Shown here piece by piece: positions 1-11,900 of a stretch of 64,000 nucleotides of DNA. The notes below the pieces were generated by a model. It was not told the DNA's origin. It saw nothing but the letters and a program-made list of their open reading frames with translations, and ran no database searches. The position numbers and the translations under genes are program-made. Within the stretch, counting starts at the first letter, position 1; every line of letters begins with the position of its first letter. Where the stretch lies: assembly GCF_001039355.2 (NCBI RefSeq), contig NW_019775550.1, positions 64,545 through 128,544 of the forward strand, in the 5' to 3' direction. Source of the DNA: Lingula anatina. Its lineage: Eukaryota > Brachiopoda > Lingulata > Lingulida > Lingulidae.

Positions 1-282
1 ATTTTGGGGTACCCAGAGGATGTCATCCATAAAAATAAAAAAGTGTGGCCTTATCTCGAGAAAAAAATCCAGTCTTGGTTCAGAATGGACCATTTTCGCA
101 TAAACCCCACCCTCCCTATAACCAACGGAGCAGGGAGATCTGTTTTAAAAAAAGCTGCTGTAACAAGGAGGCCCCGTACTGTACATACAGCCCAGACATT
201 TGACCGTTTATGGGTTCACTGGTTGCCTAGCAAAACATCTTTCCATGGGGAAAAGAAGCAGCAAATTTCACTCTCATTTGTT

Positions 283-300
283 TGTTTGTTTGTTTGTTTG
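283..300. repeat. (TTTG)n microsatellite
   Basis: Short tandem TTTG run just upstream of the acceptor of the first lectin exon. Confidence 0.7.
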
Positions 301-351
301 AACGTTAAAAATATTTACCATTAACAAATTATTTCAATTTCCTCATTTCAG

Positions 352-1124
352 ATTTATGCCCCAAGGACTGGAAGAGGATAGGTAACAAATGTTTCTTCCT
401 GTCCTCATACCAAACCTCCTGTCTCCAGGCCAGCAAGAGATGTACCGCCCTTCACTACAAGGCACGGCTCGCTACCGCCCGTAATAAACACGAGTTTAAG
501 ACGCTCACCAAACAACTGGTCTTCCCGGCGACGCAACATACGCGATCGTACTTCATCGGTGAGTGGAAGGTGCAGAGATTTTTTAAGAAAACAATGTCTT
601 TGGCTTTCTCTTATTATAATTTTGTTGTCGTTGTTATAATTCACATGATTCCCTCCCACTGTCGAACTGTGATAGTGAAACTTTTATTATTTACTCACTT
701 ATTCATCAAGTTATTTTTCCGCAATCAAGAATTTTTTTATTTAATCATGAATTGATGGATTTAGTAGACGAAATTATACGTTTCTTGCGATTTCATACGC
801 GAATGTCTTGGGAAATCTTTTACTGAAATGTGTGTTTAATTATCTGTGATATTAATTATCTGTGTTGATTCAAGTATTTATTATCAAAAACTGTTATTAC
901 ATATAGGCCTAGATGATCTCGATCACCCCTCAAGCTTCAAGTTCAGTGACGGAAGTCCACTGGGTGGCTATAACGAGTGGATTCCAGACCTCAGCAATAC
1001 GGAACGAACTGGGTGTGTGATATTGGATCACGAGGAATCGTTTATGTGGCGCGGAGTCGACAAGACCAAACACGAGGACTATTTCATCTGTGAAATAAAC
1101 AAAGAAGCTGGACACGAACGCTAA
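352..1124 (+). CDS. C-type lectin-like domain protein, last two exons (5' part outside window)
   Basis: Exons are 352-558 and 907-1124 (TAA stop), joined in matching phase across a GT..AG intron. The encoded domain begins LCPKDWKRIGNKCFF and ends FICEINKEAGHER, the layout of a C-type lectin domain: a first CP-x-W cysteine, a helix with SCLQASKRC, then GCVIL and FICE near the end. The Ca-binding and sugar-selecting motifs (EPN or QPD, and WND) are not visible: their places read GGYNEWIPD and MWRGVD. The cysteine normally found just after WND, which pairs with that of GCVIL, is also missing. It is therefore probably a lectin-like fold without classical calcium-dependent sugar binding. No upstream exon or signal peptide could be assigned in bases 1-351. 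An AATAAA at 1231 fits the 3' end. Confidence 0.85.
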
Positions 1125-1230
1125 GCCACCGTGCAGAATATTTAAAACTACATATGCAGATACCTTTATCCCCTTGACATTATTAAGTTTATGTTCCGTT
1201 TGCGAAAAACATATACAATAATTATAAGTA

Positions 1231-1236
1231 AATAAA
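1231..1236 (+). promoter_or_regulatory. polyadenylation signal of the lectin gene
   Basis: An AATAAA hexamer lies about 107 nt after the lectin stop codon in AT-rich sequence, a usual spacing for a short animal 3' UTR. Confidence 0.55.
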
Positions 1237-1469
1237 AAGACGGACCCTGTCATCTGTCAGTCCTCTTGAGAGTTCTTTAATTGCGTACAAAGCATAAAGT
1301 CAAAGCTTGAAATGATGGCAAAATTTGAAAAGAACTACTTAATCCTCCCAGATTGTCACTGAATATAATGGGAAGGGTCAAGAAAAGGGGGGGTCAAAGC
1401 TTAATTAGTCAGAAAAAAAGCAGGTTTCCACATGAAATTTGAGCTTTTCCAGGAAAATATTACAAAATA

Positions 1470-1640
1470 ACGTGACAGTCTCCCATGCTGGAGACCCCCC
1501 TTCCCATTCATTTGTACAGGTGAGCCTCGCCCTAGATTTTGACCCACTTAGGTCAGACTAACCTTAACCATTAAAACTAAATGGAGGACAGACTTTCTGT
1601 TATAGGGACCCTCAGTTTCGTTACACAGGGCCCCCCTTCA
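1470..1640 (+). repeat. dispersed repeat, copy 1 (second copy at 55038-55190)
   Basis: Shares long identical blocks with 55038-55190, including CTTCCCATTCA, TTGTACAGGTGA and CACTTAGGTCAGACTAAC, and a common ending around CCCTCAGTTTC. The two copies are over 53 kb apart in the same orientation, so this is an interspersed family and not a local duplication. No coding capacity is seen. Confidence 0.8.
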
Positions 1641-3380
1641 CAATGTCTCAGCTCTTAAAGTCCAAACTGTGGACCTCTGTGGGTACTTAGAATGATGGTG
1701 CTCAGAGACAACATGAAGGATTTATCACAAATATAATCCCAATAACATATTCACAACTTTATTCTCAATATGCAAGAAATTAATACAAAAGCACATAAAA
1801 TGTAACTCTGTGACGGATACCTTGAGCATCTTCAACACCAATACTTTTCATTTCGATCAGAATACTTTCATGCTTGGAAAAAAATTACCAAAAAATGTAA
1901 ATTAAAATAAAAAATACTGCCTTTACAAGGGGTCTGTGAACATCCAAACCCGAAGTCCATTGATTTGGACCAAACCATCGGTGAGTCCTGAGACTCCTGG
2001 CTTTCTTTGTCACACATGTAGCCATCATCTTTGGACCAGTTGCCAGCCTAATCTGACTTAATAATACAGCAGCTCTACATTGTATACATAATGTGACATA
2101 ACAAAAACCTCAGCTGCCATAACATAATATTAGCCTTCAGAGTACAGATTATATACCCGGTATAGCATAATCCATTATTATTACCTGTATTATTATTGAA
2201 ATACTTCTTTGTTTCTATTTTTTCTCACATAAGAGATATTCGAATGTGTTATCAAATATGGATGAGGCACATTGAAATCTCTCTCATCTGAGTAATTATT
2301 TTTATTGTGGCAAAAGAACTTCTGGTCATTATTACTCAATGAAAGCTCTGACTGGGTGTACATAAAATTCATATAAATTGCCATCCTAACAAACTACTAC
2401 ACAGAAGGTATATTTTAATTGTTTAAACCAGACATCATTTTGGAATGAAAAAAAGCAAAAAAAAAAATGTTGCAATTAATGGATCTTTGACGTTACCCTA
2501 AGTGGTAAACTCAAATGCAAAATTCAGTCCTGAATTGGAAAAAAAATTGTCTGAAACTTAACCATTGCTGAAGATGTAAAGAACACAAAAATGCAAAATA
2601 TATGGAAATTCATACATGTATGTACCCCCCCCCCCCCCAAAAAAAAAAAAGAATTCAATAATATATTCTATTATACTGTCTTCCCACAAAGTGAAAAGAA
2701 ATACTTTGCAATCGTATAATGGTATAATGAATAACAGACTAGTACAGGGATGAGATCAGTCCCCACTGAAAAAGTAGGAAAAATGGCTGGGGTCCAGGGT
2801 ACAGGATTCACAAGAATGATCCAAATGACCCTGAAAAAGTCGGAATTCTGACAAAAGTCGGAAAAGTCTCATCAGTGCTAGTAATAAGTGCATGCTTAAT
2901 GGAAGAGCTCTCGGCTGGCGTTTAGTGCACTTGACTTATCTAGGGATGACCTTTCCCATGGAGAATTACCCCAACTTATCCGACATTTTCGACGCTCCCT
3001 AGCAGCAAGCCCCTCTTACACAACAGCTCTGAATAAATAGCTATGATATTAATAATCTGGACTAATAATATAACCTAACCTTTCTGATGTAATAAATTAA
3101 TTTTACTGATTATTTCTAAATTAAAATCTAATTTTTACTTTGAAGTCAATATATAAAATAGAATACAAAAAAGGCATAATATAATACTATGGAAACCAGT
3201 TTCACATTATGGTTATTCACAATAATCCACCCGCAGCAAATACTTTAATACTGCCATAACACCGGATAAAGAATATTACATAACATTCTAAAAATCTGAT
3301 TAAAAACTGTTTATCACTTATTAACAAAACAGCAAATCTTGAAGCTAATTAGTAGCCAATATAAGAACAACAGCTGCATT

Positions 3381-5454
3381 TTAAAGCATTTTACTAACAA
3401 TAAAAAACGAAGCCATAAAAGCTCCTGCATACGGCAAATCTTTCATGATGCTGCCTGTTCCCATTCCTGGTCCGTGCCTCTTAGAAATCCTATACATCTC
3501 AATCAGGCAGACTACGATATGGAGGACATCCGGCGGAGTCATTCCTATGTCTCTAAACACTTGGAAAGCATAACCTCTGCCAAGGAACACATTAGCCACA
3601 AACTGGTCGATTCCAGCCACAACCACGTGCATGAAATTAATGCTGAACACCATCAAAAGCTTTCTAGAAGTCACTGCTTGGTTTTTGTTGCAGAGGTTCA
3701 AATCGACTGCTGTTGAGATTATTTCTGTTGTGGAGAACAGTAACTGGTGATACCACTGGGAGTAGAACCTCTCGTTTATGTAGTTAAAGTAGTTCCAAAC
3801 TGAGTAATAATGTGGATAGACGGAGGAGGCAAACAAGAAAAACCAAGTCCAACGTACTGCACCCTTCCTCAGCACCTTTATCAAATACCTAGAATAATAT
3901 TATTTTTTTCTTCGTGAAACTTGTGGTGCATTAATAAAACTTATCCATTTTTCGTACATTTTGTTAACTGCATTAAAATCAACCCCACATGATGGCTGTG
4001 GTGCAAATTTGACAGTTAGTTATTGGGCATCACAAATTAACAGCTATGAATGATACAAAGTAGGAATCCATTGATATTCATATTTTAACGTAAATAGAAA
4101 ATGTTAACAAATCCATGAATAATCATTCTTACTGTCACAACTATAATTCACCACTTAAAGGACCACAATCAAAAAGACATATATGAACACAGGAATTATT
4201 CTTTAATCAACTCTATTTTTGTCCTGTCTTTTGTGTACAAACAACACGAAAAAAAAAATGTACAAATATTTTTAAAAATATACCCACCTAATCACCTCAT
4301 AACTGATGAGCAGAGATCCCACAATAAGGGCCCAGATCTGCAAGCTGCCAGCAGTGGCATTGAAATAAACATTTTTGTATCCCGTCACTCCTCGTTCATA
4401 GCTGCCTGAAATACGACAGGGTAAAAGTTGTCAATTGCAAGCTGAAAATTATTGCAAAGAAGCAGATTTTTGTCCATTTTGTAAAAACTCCATGACAAAT
4501 AATAGATATTGGTGCAATAAGGAATTTAATAGTAATTAAAACAACAGTGAGAGACGGAAGGAGAGATTACAATCAAAGGGTAATCTTATTGTCCTACTCT
4601 AATGCCAACCCAATTTACCCAGGAAAGTAATAAATATTCATATTATCCAAAAGCATACACAATGTTTAATAAGGGAGCTACACATACACAACTGCTCACG
4701 TTGCATGTAACATCAGACAGTGAGTTAACGTTTAGTTTTATAATATAAGTAACTCATATTAACTATACACACTGTGACACAGCATTATTTTAGTTTATGT
4801 CCTAGTAAGTCAACTATTCTGTGTATAATATATATATATATATATTCTCTCTAAATTAATCCATCTCCAAATTAATCTGTCTCCAAGAGACAGATTTAAG
4901 GGCACAATCATATGCACCACCTCTAAATATTGTGTCAAAACAGCTACAGGTGCAGGTGCCCTTGTCTACCTTCCCCACTTTCTCAGGTACCCAGAACCAT
5001 CTGTGGATTATTCCTGGATATCAAGAAAAATCAACATCAGTATATACTATAATACAGAAAACTGATATCGCACTGTCTCAAACCTTTGTGCTTAAATATA
5101 ATTTTTAACAGAGCCAACAAAGTGGAAGTGAGGTGGTAAGTAGCAGCTAAAAAGTCGGCCAATTTGGATCATGTTTACAAGATTTAAGACACAAACAACG
5201 GGATGTGTGGACTTACTATTTTCTCTGTGCTTTTTCACTGTGTTCAGTATTAAGTTAAACCACCAAAATTTGAGAGAGAGAGAAAGAGAGTGAGGAAAGA
5301 GAGAGAGGGAGGGAAAGTTACCTATATGAATGTATGGAATTCCAATGAGTGCCAACATCCCCACTGTAAATGTAATGGCGTGCGACTTCCATGAGTCCAA
5401 CTTCAACTTCCTGACAACGCTTTGATCTCCTGACAAAGACATTACTGAATCCAT
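3381..5454 (-). CDS. uncharacterised multi-pass membrane protein, three exons
   Basis: Minus-strand exons are 5454-5322, 4405-4288 and 3888-3381. All junctions are GT..AG and the phases agree, giving about 252 residues from ATG at 5454 to TAA at 3381. I chose MDSVMSLSGDQ because it is the first ATG in the frame; an upstream exon cannot be excluded. The product is very hydrophobic, with probable membrane segments in SHAITFTVGMLALIGIPY, LQIWALIVGSLLISYEVI, WTWFFLFASSVYPHYYSVW, the WYHQLLFSTTEIIS region, LLMVFSINFMHVVVAGIDQF and the C-terminal AGAFMASFFIVSKML. Conserved-looking polar and aromatic motifs (YPHYYSVWNYFNYIN, YHQLLFSTTE, AGIDQF) sit inside or next to them. I do not recognise the family and assign no function. 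It is head to head with Rubicon, whose start lies 0.9 kb away, so they may share a promoter region. Confidence 0.8.
4700..4915 (+). repeat. diverged direct repeat, copy 1 (pair at 6140-6320)
   Basis: Resembles 6140-6320 in order and spacing: GCATGTA, TCAGACAG, then TTTAGTTTTATAATATA, then a TATTATTTTAGTTT block, then AAGTCAA and TGTGT, then AGACAGATTTA or AGATAGATTTT before GCAC. Copy 1 is in the first intron of the membrane-protein gene. Copy 2 lies directly upstream of Rubicon exon 1. Confidence 0.65.
5272..5316. repeat. (GA)n-rich microsatellite
   Basis: Interrupted GA tract ending just before the donor of exon 1 of the minus-strand membrane-protein gene; it is CT-rich on the transcribed sense strand. 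Confidence 0.75.
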
Positions 5455-6365
5455 CCTGGCTGCCAATATGGTGCAACCTATTTATAGACAATGAAAACCA
5501 ATAAATGATATAATGATATATAAACAAACAACAATAATAAACAAATAATGTACATATAAAGTTAAGGTACAGACAGATAAGACATTTCAACGTGAAGTAG
5601 AAATCATATGTTCACTGGAATAGCTCAGTTACCTACCTAGGAAACTTCCTTGCTTCAAATGAGTATTTCAGACAGAAGAACTGAGAACATTTACTGGGAA
5701 ACCATTGACAAGTGATTCACGTCCTTTAGATTTACTGTAGTATACTTTGAAATGTAATGAATTACACTGGTATCAAGTCCCAGAAACCTATTTTCAGTAG
5801 ACAGACAAAGCAGGCAAAACTTCAAAGAAATCAAACGGATGGGATCAAAAGGATGCTCTATGTGTTAATTCACGGTAAGGTGGCGCTCAAGCCGTATCAC
5901 GTACAGTATCATTCATCGTATGACATTTTTATTCCGATTTCTTTTTGTAAACATTGCTTTAAATCTGATCACACAACAAGGCCGATCATAAACCAGTTAA
6001 GATCATTCATCCATTCAGTAGTTACTCTTCGGGTTCTTGAAACAGATGACGCTATTTTACCTTTCAAAATGCTACATCACAACATGTTCTCTCAAACGTT
6101 CTAAGCATTGGTGACGATATGGATGACCTCGACGGGTCACGGCGCATGTAGCGTCAGACAGCGTAATGATGTTTAGTTTTATAATATACTTCATATTTAG
6201 TATGTTGCATAATTTTACACAGTATTATTTTAGTTTTTATTACTTATTAAGTCAATTATTGTGTGTTTTATTATTTCTATAGATGTATTAAAAAGAGATA
6301 GATTTTAGTGCACATTAATATTCGAAACTACATATCAACACAACTCCGTTTGTAAAGTGGGAGTG
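5455..6365. promoter_or_regulatory. divergent intergenic region between membrane-protein gene and Rubicon
   Basis: About 0.9 kb separates two start codons pointing away from each other, so both promoters must lie here unless upstream non-coding exons exist. No strong TATA box was recognised near either start. The region carries copy 2 of the 4700/6140 repeat, ending shortly before the Rubicon start. Confidence 0.5.
6140..6320 (+). repeat. diverged direct repeat, copy 2, upstream of Rubicon exon 1
   Basis: Partner of 4700-4915. It ends about 45 nt before the Rubicon start codon and so may contribute to the promoter or 5' UTR. No coding capacity. Confidence 0.6.
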
Positions 6366-8914
6366 ATGGAGAGCGAAGAGGAGGAAGACGTACGGTGAGT
6401 TCACAAAATTATTTGTACGAACATTTTTTGGTCAGAAATAAAGCCTTTTCGGGGCATGCTGGATCATCTGAGAGACTTTCAAATAGAACGCTGCATGTAC
6501 CAAGTCATATACCTAAAGCAAAGGGAAAGTATTTCAAAAATGCCACTCCATCCGAGTGATACTCCCACACACAAGATTTTGTCAGCGCAGCGAGTTGCAT
6601 ACACAGTGATTATTCCCCGCATTGTCATAGCTGTAGTTATGTATGTGTGTGTGTAATATGTAGATACTAAAGATAACATCTGTATACAGGTAAACTGTAT
6701 ACCGACTATAGAAAGTGTCTGCATACGTTGTGAAAACAAAATGTCCATACTACCAGTGTTACACTATACTGTAACTGTTCCTGGTAGATGTCTTTATATG
6801 CACCTGGAGCGTTCTATCATGGCGTGTCTTAAAAGCATTATATTTGAAGAGATTGACAGCGTAATAGGTTTCAATACATATGGGGTTTTCTTTATCTGCT
6901 GAGATAATGCTGTTATAGACATTTTTATTGTCTAAAATAATAACTCCAATCAAAAATATACCAAGATGGATTTGGTAATTTAAGATATTGATGTTGCAAT
7001 GGTGTTTATGAGAAAGTTGTTAAAACCAACATAAAGATAAGTATTTTATAAAAGAAGTCGCGAAAGAAGCTATTTTGCATAGTACAGTAATCTGGGCAAC
7101 TAAGGCTTCGTTCACATGGAAAGTCTATTTTCTAAAAATCTATTTTCTATTCACGGTATCTTATGATCATGGTCTGTGCTCTGAATATCCCGCGGCGTAA
7201 TTACTGGCAACGTGAGCCAGTTACTTATAAAAAGCTGTAATTAATTCTCGTCTGTGCTCACATTCTATAAAATCTCATCCTCCTTTGCCGCATCGCTTGC
7301 CATCGGATCATCATGATGGTTGCACTCATATCTGTCGTGTGTATAGCTTCTTCATCTTCTTCGTCTTATTGTTGCACAAAATCGACAAACACATTTTTCA
7401 AAGCAACCGCGGCCGCCATTAACTTTCTAACTTCCTACTGCGCATGCGTCAAGGTACCAGAATCTCCTCCGAGCACAGCCGAGAATTAATTACAGCTTTG
7501 GAAGTAACTGGCTCGCGCTGCCAGTAATTACGCTGCGGGATATTCAGGGCACAGACCGTGATCACAAGATATACCGCGAATAGAAAATAGATTTTTAGAA
7601 AATAGACTTTCCATGTGAACGAAGCCTTAGGCCAAACCCCTTCATAACCCTGTAATCAACTAAGTGAAGCACCTGCACTTGACACAACCATTTAATTAAT
7701 GGCCAGTTCATGGCTACTAAATATTAAAGTGTTTTCTTATTAATTGCTTCTTTGTGTGAAAAGGATCATGGGCAATTGTTAAAATTAATAGAACAAACAT
7801 CAAATTTGAAAAATAAAAACATTTTCCAGAGGCCAGCACCATGGATTATTAACAGGGTTAAAGTCCACGGTGGAAGGTTTACTGGCCACTAACAGCACCA
7901 ATGTGTGGAATACATATGGAGGACTGACCAGACTATGCACTGCAGTAGAGAAGATTCTCAACCACAAACTGAAAGTAACACAGGTGAGATTGCGTTAGAG
8001 AAGACAAAGTAAGGGGAAATGTGCTTAGCAGATTTCTGCTTAGTGTTGAACATACTACTATTGTAATTTAACTAAGGGAATTGTATATAATTGTGCTGTG
8101 TCCAGACGTGAATGCCAGTGACATACATTCAATTACTCATTAAGCAAATAATAAGTAGATATTTGTCTGCATATTCCTGAAGTTGAAGAGTTTAACTACA
8201 GCACTGATACATTTTTACACTTCTAATTACTCAAAGAAGTTTGGGTTGTTTTAAAGAAGAAATATAGGCATAAAGTCTGATGATTGTAGTGTGTAAGTTT
8301 TAAATTTCATCAATTTATTGATTATTTGTCAATGGAGATAAGTTTTTGAATTCTTGTAAGGAATTAAGGTGTTGGCTTGGCAGTCATGAAGACAGAAATG
8401 TCCTCTTTTTCCTTCTTTTCTTATATTTTTCAATAATATTCTGGTACTACAAAATCATTTTATCATTGTTTCCCCATGTCTGTAGCACACGAAAGTCATT
8501 TTATCAATCACTGTTTATTGTAGACCCAGTTTGGCAACACACTTGACTACTGGAACTTTATCAAGGGGCTGAAGTGGCTGAACCCAGTACTGGCGCCATC
8601 TATTGAGCAGATTAATAGGCAGGCTGGCACTGCTGGTGACCTTGACCTCTCCAGAGGTCACACTTGGGTCAAGCAAAGTCTGCAGAACCACAACTTATCT
8701 TCACAGTTACATACACTGGTAGAGAACAGAGAGCATCTTAAACAGCATTATGAAGGTGAGTTATGGAAAAATATTAATTTTTTTCTTATACAGGAGTTCA
8801 TCTATGGGAAGATATTATTTCAGAGAGTGAGACAGTGTACTAGTAAAGTTTTCTTATTGATGGTGACTTGAAAATTGCCAGAAAATTAGTGTTTACTTTG
8901 ATGAAAGAACATGG

Positions 8915-8977
<63 letters not shown>

Positions 8978-11900
8978 AATAGTTTTTTTGTGATCAGGTA
9001 TCATCTCCTGGACTTGATTACCATTTGTATAAAAAGTATATTTGCTGGGTAGCACTAACACTCGCCAATTAGCCAAATGCTAAAACTGACTTAAGTTGGC
9101 TGAACAAAAGCTGGTTTATTAGTACCACCAGCGTGTACGCTGGCGGTACTCATGGTTTTAGTCCCGACCCGTGTTGTACGGCTCCGTTGGCTCCGCCGGC
9201 TCCTGCGGCTCCGCCGGCTCCATGTTCTGGCGCCGGATACAAGTCACCGTTACCGCTTCTCCTCCTAGACGGTATGGACCCATGCTCCCATCTTTTGGAT
9301 TTAGGTTACATATAATCTCAACTTGAACCCCCTGTTTTTTTGGTCTCAGTTGGTGCATTGGCCTGGGCGTGAAGCTCATGAAAATGCACCCTTGTCAAAA
9401 TTTTTGAAAATTCAATGCCAAATATCTCCAAAACTGAAGGAATTATGGGAAAAATTACCATAGAAGTCTGACCGAAAGTCATATGTAAAGATTCTAAATA
9501 TGCCCTTGGATTTGACCTTTGACTTTTATTTCAAGGTCAAATAGGCCAAAATTGTCTAAAAATGGGAATTTTCTGCAAAAAAATATTTGTTTGTGGCAAT
9601 TTTCAGAAACTACACAGACTTTAGCTCTTATATTACAGTGGGGGGTTAAAATTGGGGACTCCTTTCATCTTTGGGAGTTTGGGTTCAATCAGTGCATTTT
9701 CACGGGAGAAGCAGCCGTTACTTAGATGCCAAAACTGAAAATCCTCTCTTATTCTGGAAATACCCAAAAACTGGCAAAGATACGCCTATAGTTACTATTG
9801 ACCTTGAATAGGAAGTGATATACTGGCAGTCAAACTGTGACCTTGAAATTGACCTTTGACCTACTTTTCGCCATAAACTGAACCTTGCAAATTTTCTTTC
9901 CCTTTTATCTCCAGACCTAGCAGAGATAAGCCCAAAGTTACTATTGACTTATGGAAGTCATATGCTGTTAATCCAACAGTGACCTTGAAATTGACCTTTG
10001 ACACACTTTTTACCATAAACTGAACCTTTCAAATTTTTGTCCCTTTTATCTCTCAACCTGGCAGGGATACACCATTAGTTACAATTGAACTTGAATAAGA
10101 AGTCGTATATTTTCATTCTTATTTTGACCCTGAAATTGACCTTTGACCTATTTGTTATTCAAAAGTGGCACATATACACCTGCAGTGGCTATTGAAATTG
10201 AATGGGATATGTTAATGTGACCTTAAATTTGATTTGGACTACTTTTTAGCAGGAACTGCATTTTACAAATTTTTCAATTTTCATATCTCCAAAGCTGGCA
10301 GAGATACGCTAGTACGTACTGTTAAAATTGAAGATGAAGTCATATGTTATACAAAATAAGTCATTTCTGTAATAAAAAAAGTTTTATTTTCAAAAGCTAC
10401 ACTTTCAAGAACTATGTTTTGACAAAAAGTGATGAATCAATTAAAGTACCTATTTCAAGTAAATACACATTAAAACATATAAATGTAAAAATATTAATAT
10501 AATAATTAATAATTAATATCAGAACAATAGCTTTAACTGCCGTTTTTGTGGTAAAACAGAATATATTATATTTCTATGAATTGTTCACAATCTTTTTATT
10601 GTGAAATATACATCTCATTTAGTTTACAGGTACAAAGACATTTTATTTTTATGCCAAGTTCGTAGTTTCAATACTGAAATACTTAAAGAAATAATAGCTC
10701 TTTGTTTTGGCCAAAAAATGAATTTTCCTGAGTAAACAACAATTTTCCCATACTTACCAATGGTTAATGAATCCATTTTTACATTTAAAATTAGTCCCTG
10801 GTATTTTTCTCTTTTCAGAGATTATAACAGAGTATAGTCATAAATGGAGGTCATGTGTTCTAAAGACAAGCTCAGATATCAGAATAATAGCTATAACTGC
10901 CGTTTTTGTGGTAAAATAGAATATATTATATTTCTATGAGTTCTTCACAGTGTTTTTTACTGTGAAATATAGATCTTATAAGAACAGTTATGATCCCTTT
11001 AAGCTGGTTTGTTTAGGTGGATAAAAGGCAACAAAGCTAAACCTGAAAATGAACAAACATTAAACATTGTTCCCATTACAGTATGTAAACAGCTTAAATT
11101 CCAGGTCCTACATTTACAATCTTACTATAACCTTGAATTTTACCTTTCACTGTTCCCCACAATTTCTTTATAAATGATAATTATGTACAAAAAGAAAAAA
11201 AAAAGAAAAAAAATCTTGTTTACTGCATTTCCTGAAGCTTGTCAACCACAACCGTACAGGTGGAGCCCCACTTTCTTTTTCTTTCCCATACAAATGCGCA
11301 TGCCCCAGCTGGTGGTACTATACCAGGAGGCGGTATCGCCTCTCTGATCCTCTAGTTTAACTTGTCTTAGTCAAATTTAAACCATTTAGAAAAAAAAAGT
11401 AATGAAAAAGTAGTGATTTGGCCACGAGAAAAAAAAATGGCCAGGACTATCCCATAATTATTTGCCTGTAAATTCCACCAGATCTTGTTCTAAAGATCAT
11501 AATACATTCAAGCTGATATGTATGAAGTTGAAAAGTACCTCAGTGCCTTGTGAAAAGCAGAGTTTCCATCTCAAATGTTTAGTTGAGGAGTTATTCCTCT
11601 TGGCATGCAAGACCTGTCTTTTTAGTATCTATTTTCCAAAATTATAGGTTAATATTCATTCGACCACCCATGCGTAGATATAGATTTATATCAAGTATTG
11701 AACTAAATAATATTTTCAACATAATGTTGTAATATAATCATGTGAAGTGTACTTGGTAAATGTGATTTCTCAGACAAGTTGATTGAAGGATGCCATTACA
11801 GTACCTTTCCTGCTTATCTCACAAAGTTTTGCAATCAAATGGTCTGTAACTGGAGTTAATCCAAAACTTATGTCCATATATTTTATTTCCCTTTCTTTGG

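Larger units (their letters stand above)
1125..3380. other. intergenic region between lectin and membrane-protein genes
   Basis: No coding exon is supported here. The stretch holds a dispersed repeat (1470-1640), a C-run followed by an A-run near 2627-2651 and AT-rich sequence. The lectin 3' UTR occupies the left edge. The 3' UTR of the minus-strand gene should occupy the right edge; on the minus strand an ATTAAA lies at 3249-3244 and an AATAAA at 1762-1757, and either could end its transcript. Confidence 0.6.
9122..11345 (+). mobile_element. 2.2-kb non-coding element with GTACCACCAGC termini
   Basis: Begins with GTACCACCAGCG, forming a near-palindrome with CGCTGGCGGTAC. It carries a GC-rich block of 9-bp units (GCTCCGCCG and GCTCCTGCG), and ends near 11307-11318 with AGCTGGTGGTAC, the inverse of the start. 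TA flanks both termini. Homology with a fragment at 29085-29135 continues a little beyond, to about 11345. The interior has four or five diverged units of roughly 120-150 bp with TGACCTTTGACC-type motifs and a duplicated 100-bp block (10516-10620 and 10876-10980). Partial copies at 25405 and 31341 confirm a family. No transposase frame is visible. Confidence 0.75.

Noticed and set aside
3339-3716. 125-residue plus-strand frame
   Set aside because: It is antisense to the last exon of the minus-strand membrane-protein gene, whose splice phases are consistent.
9133-9379. Proline/alanine-rich frames ([12 protein letters not shown] type) at 9133-9379 and the Arg/Ser-rich counterpart at 31313-31540
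   Set aside because: They arise from the 9-bp GC-rich array of a non-coding repeat element; frame and unit count differ between copies.
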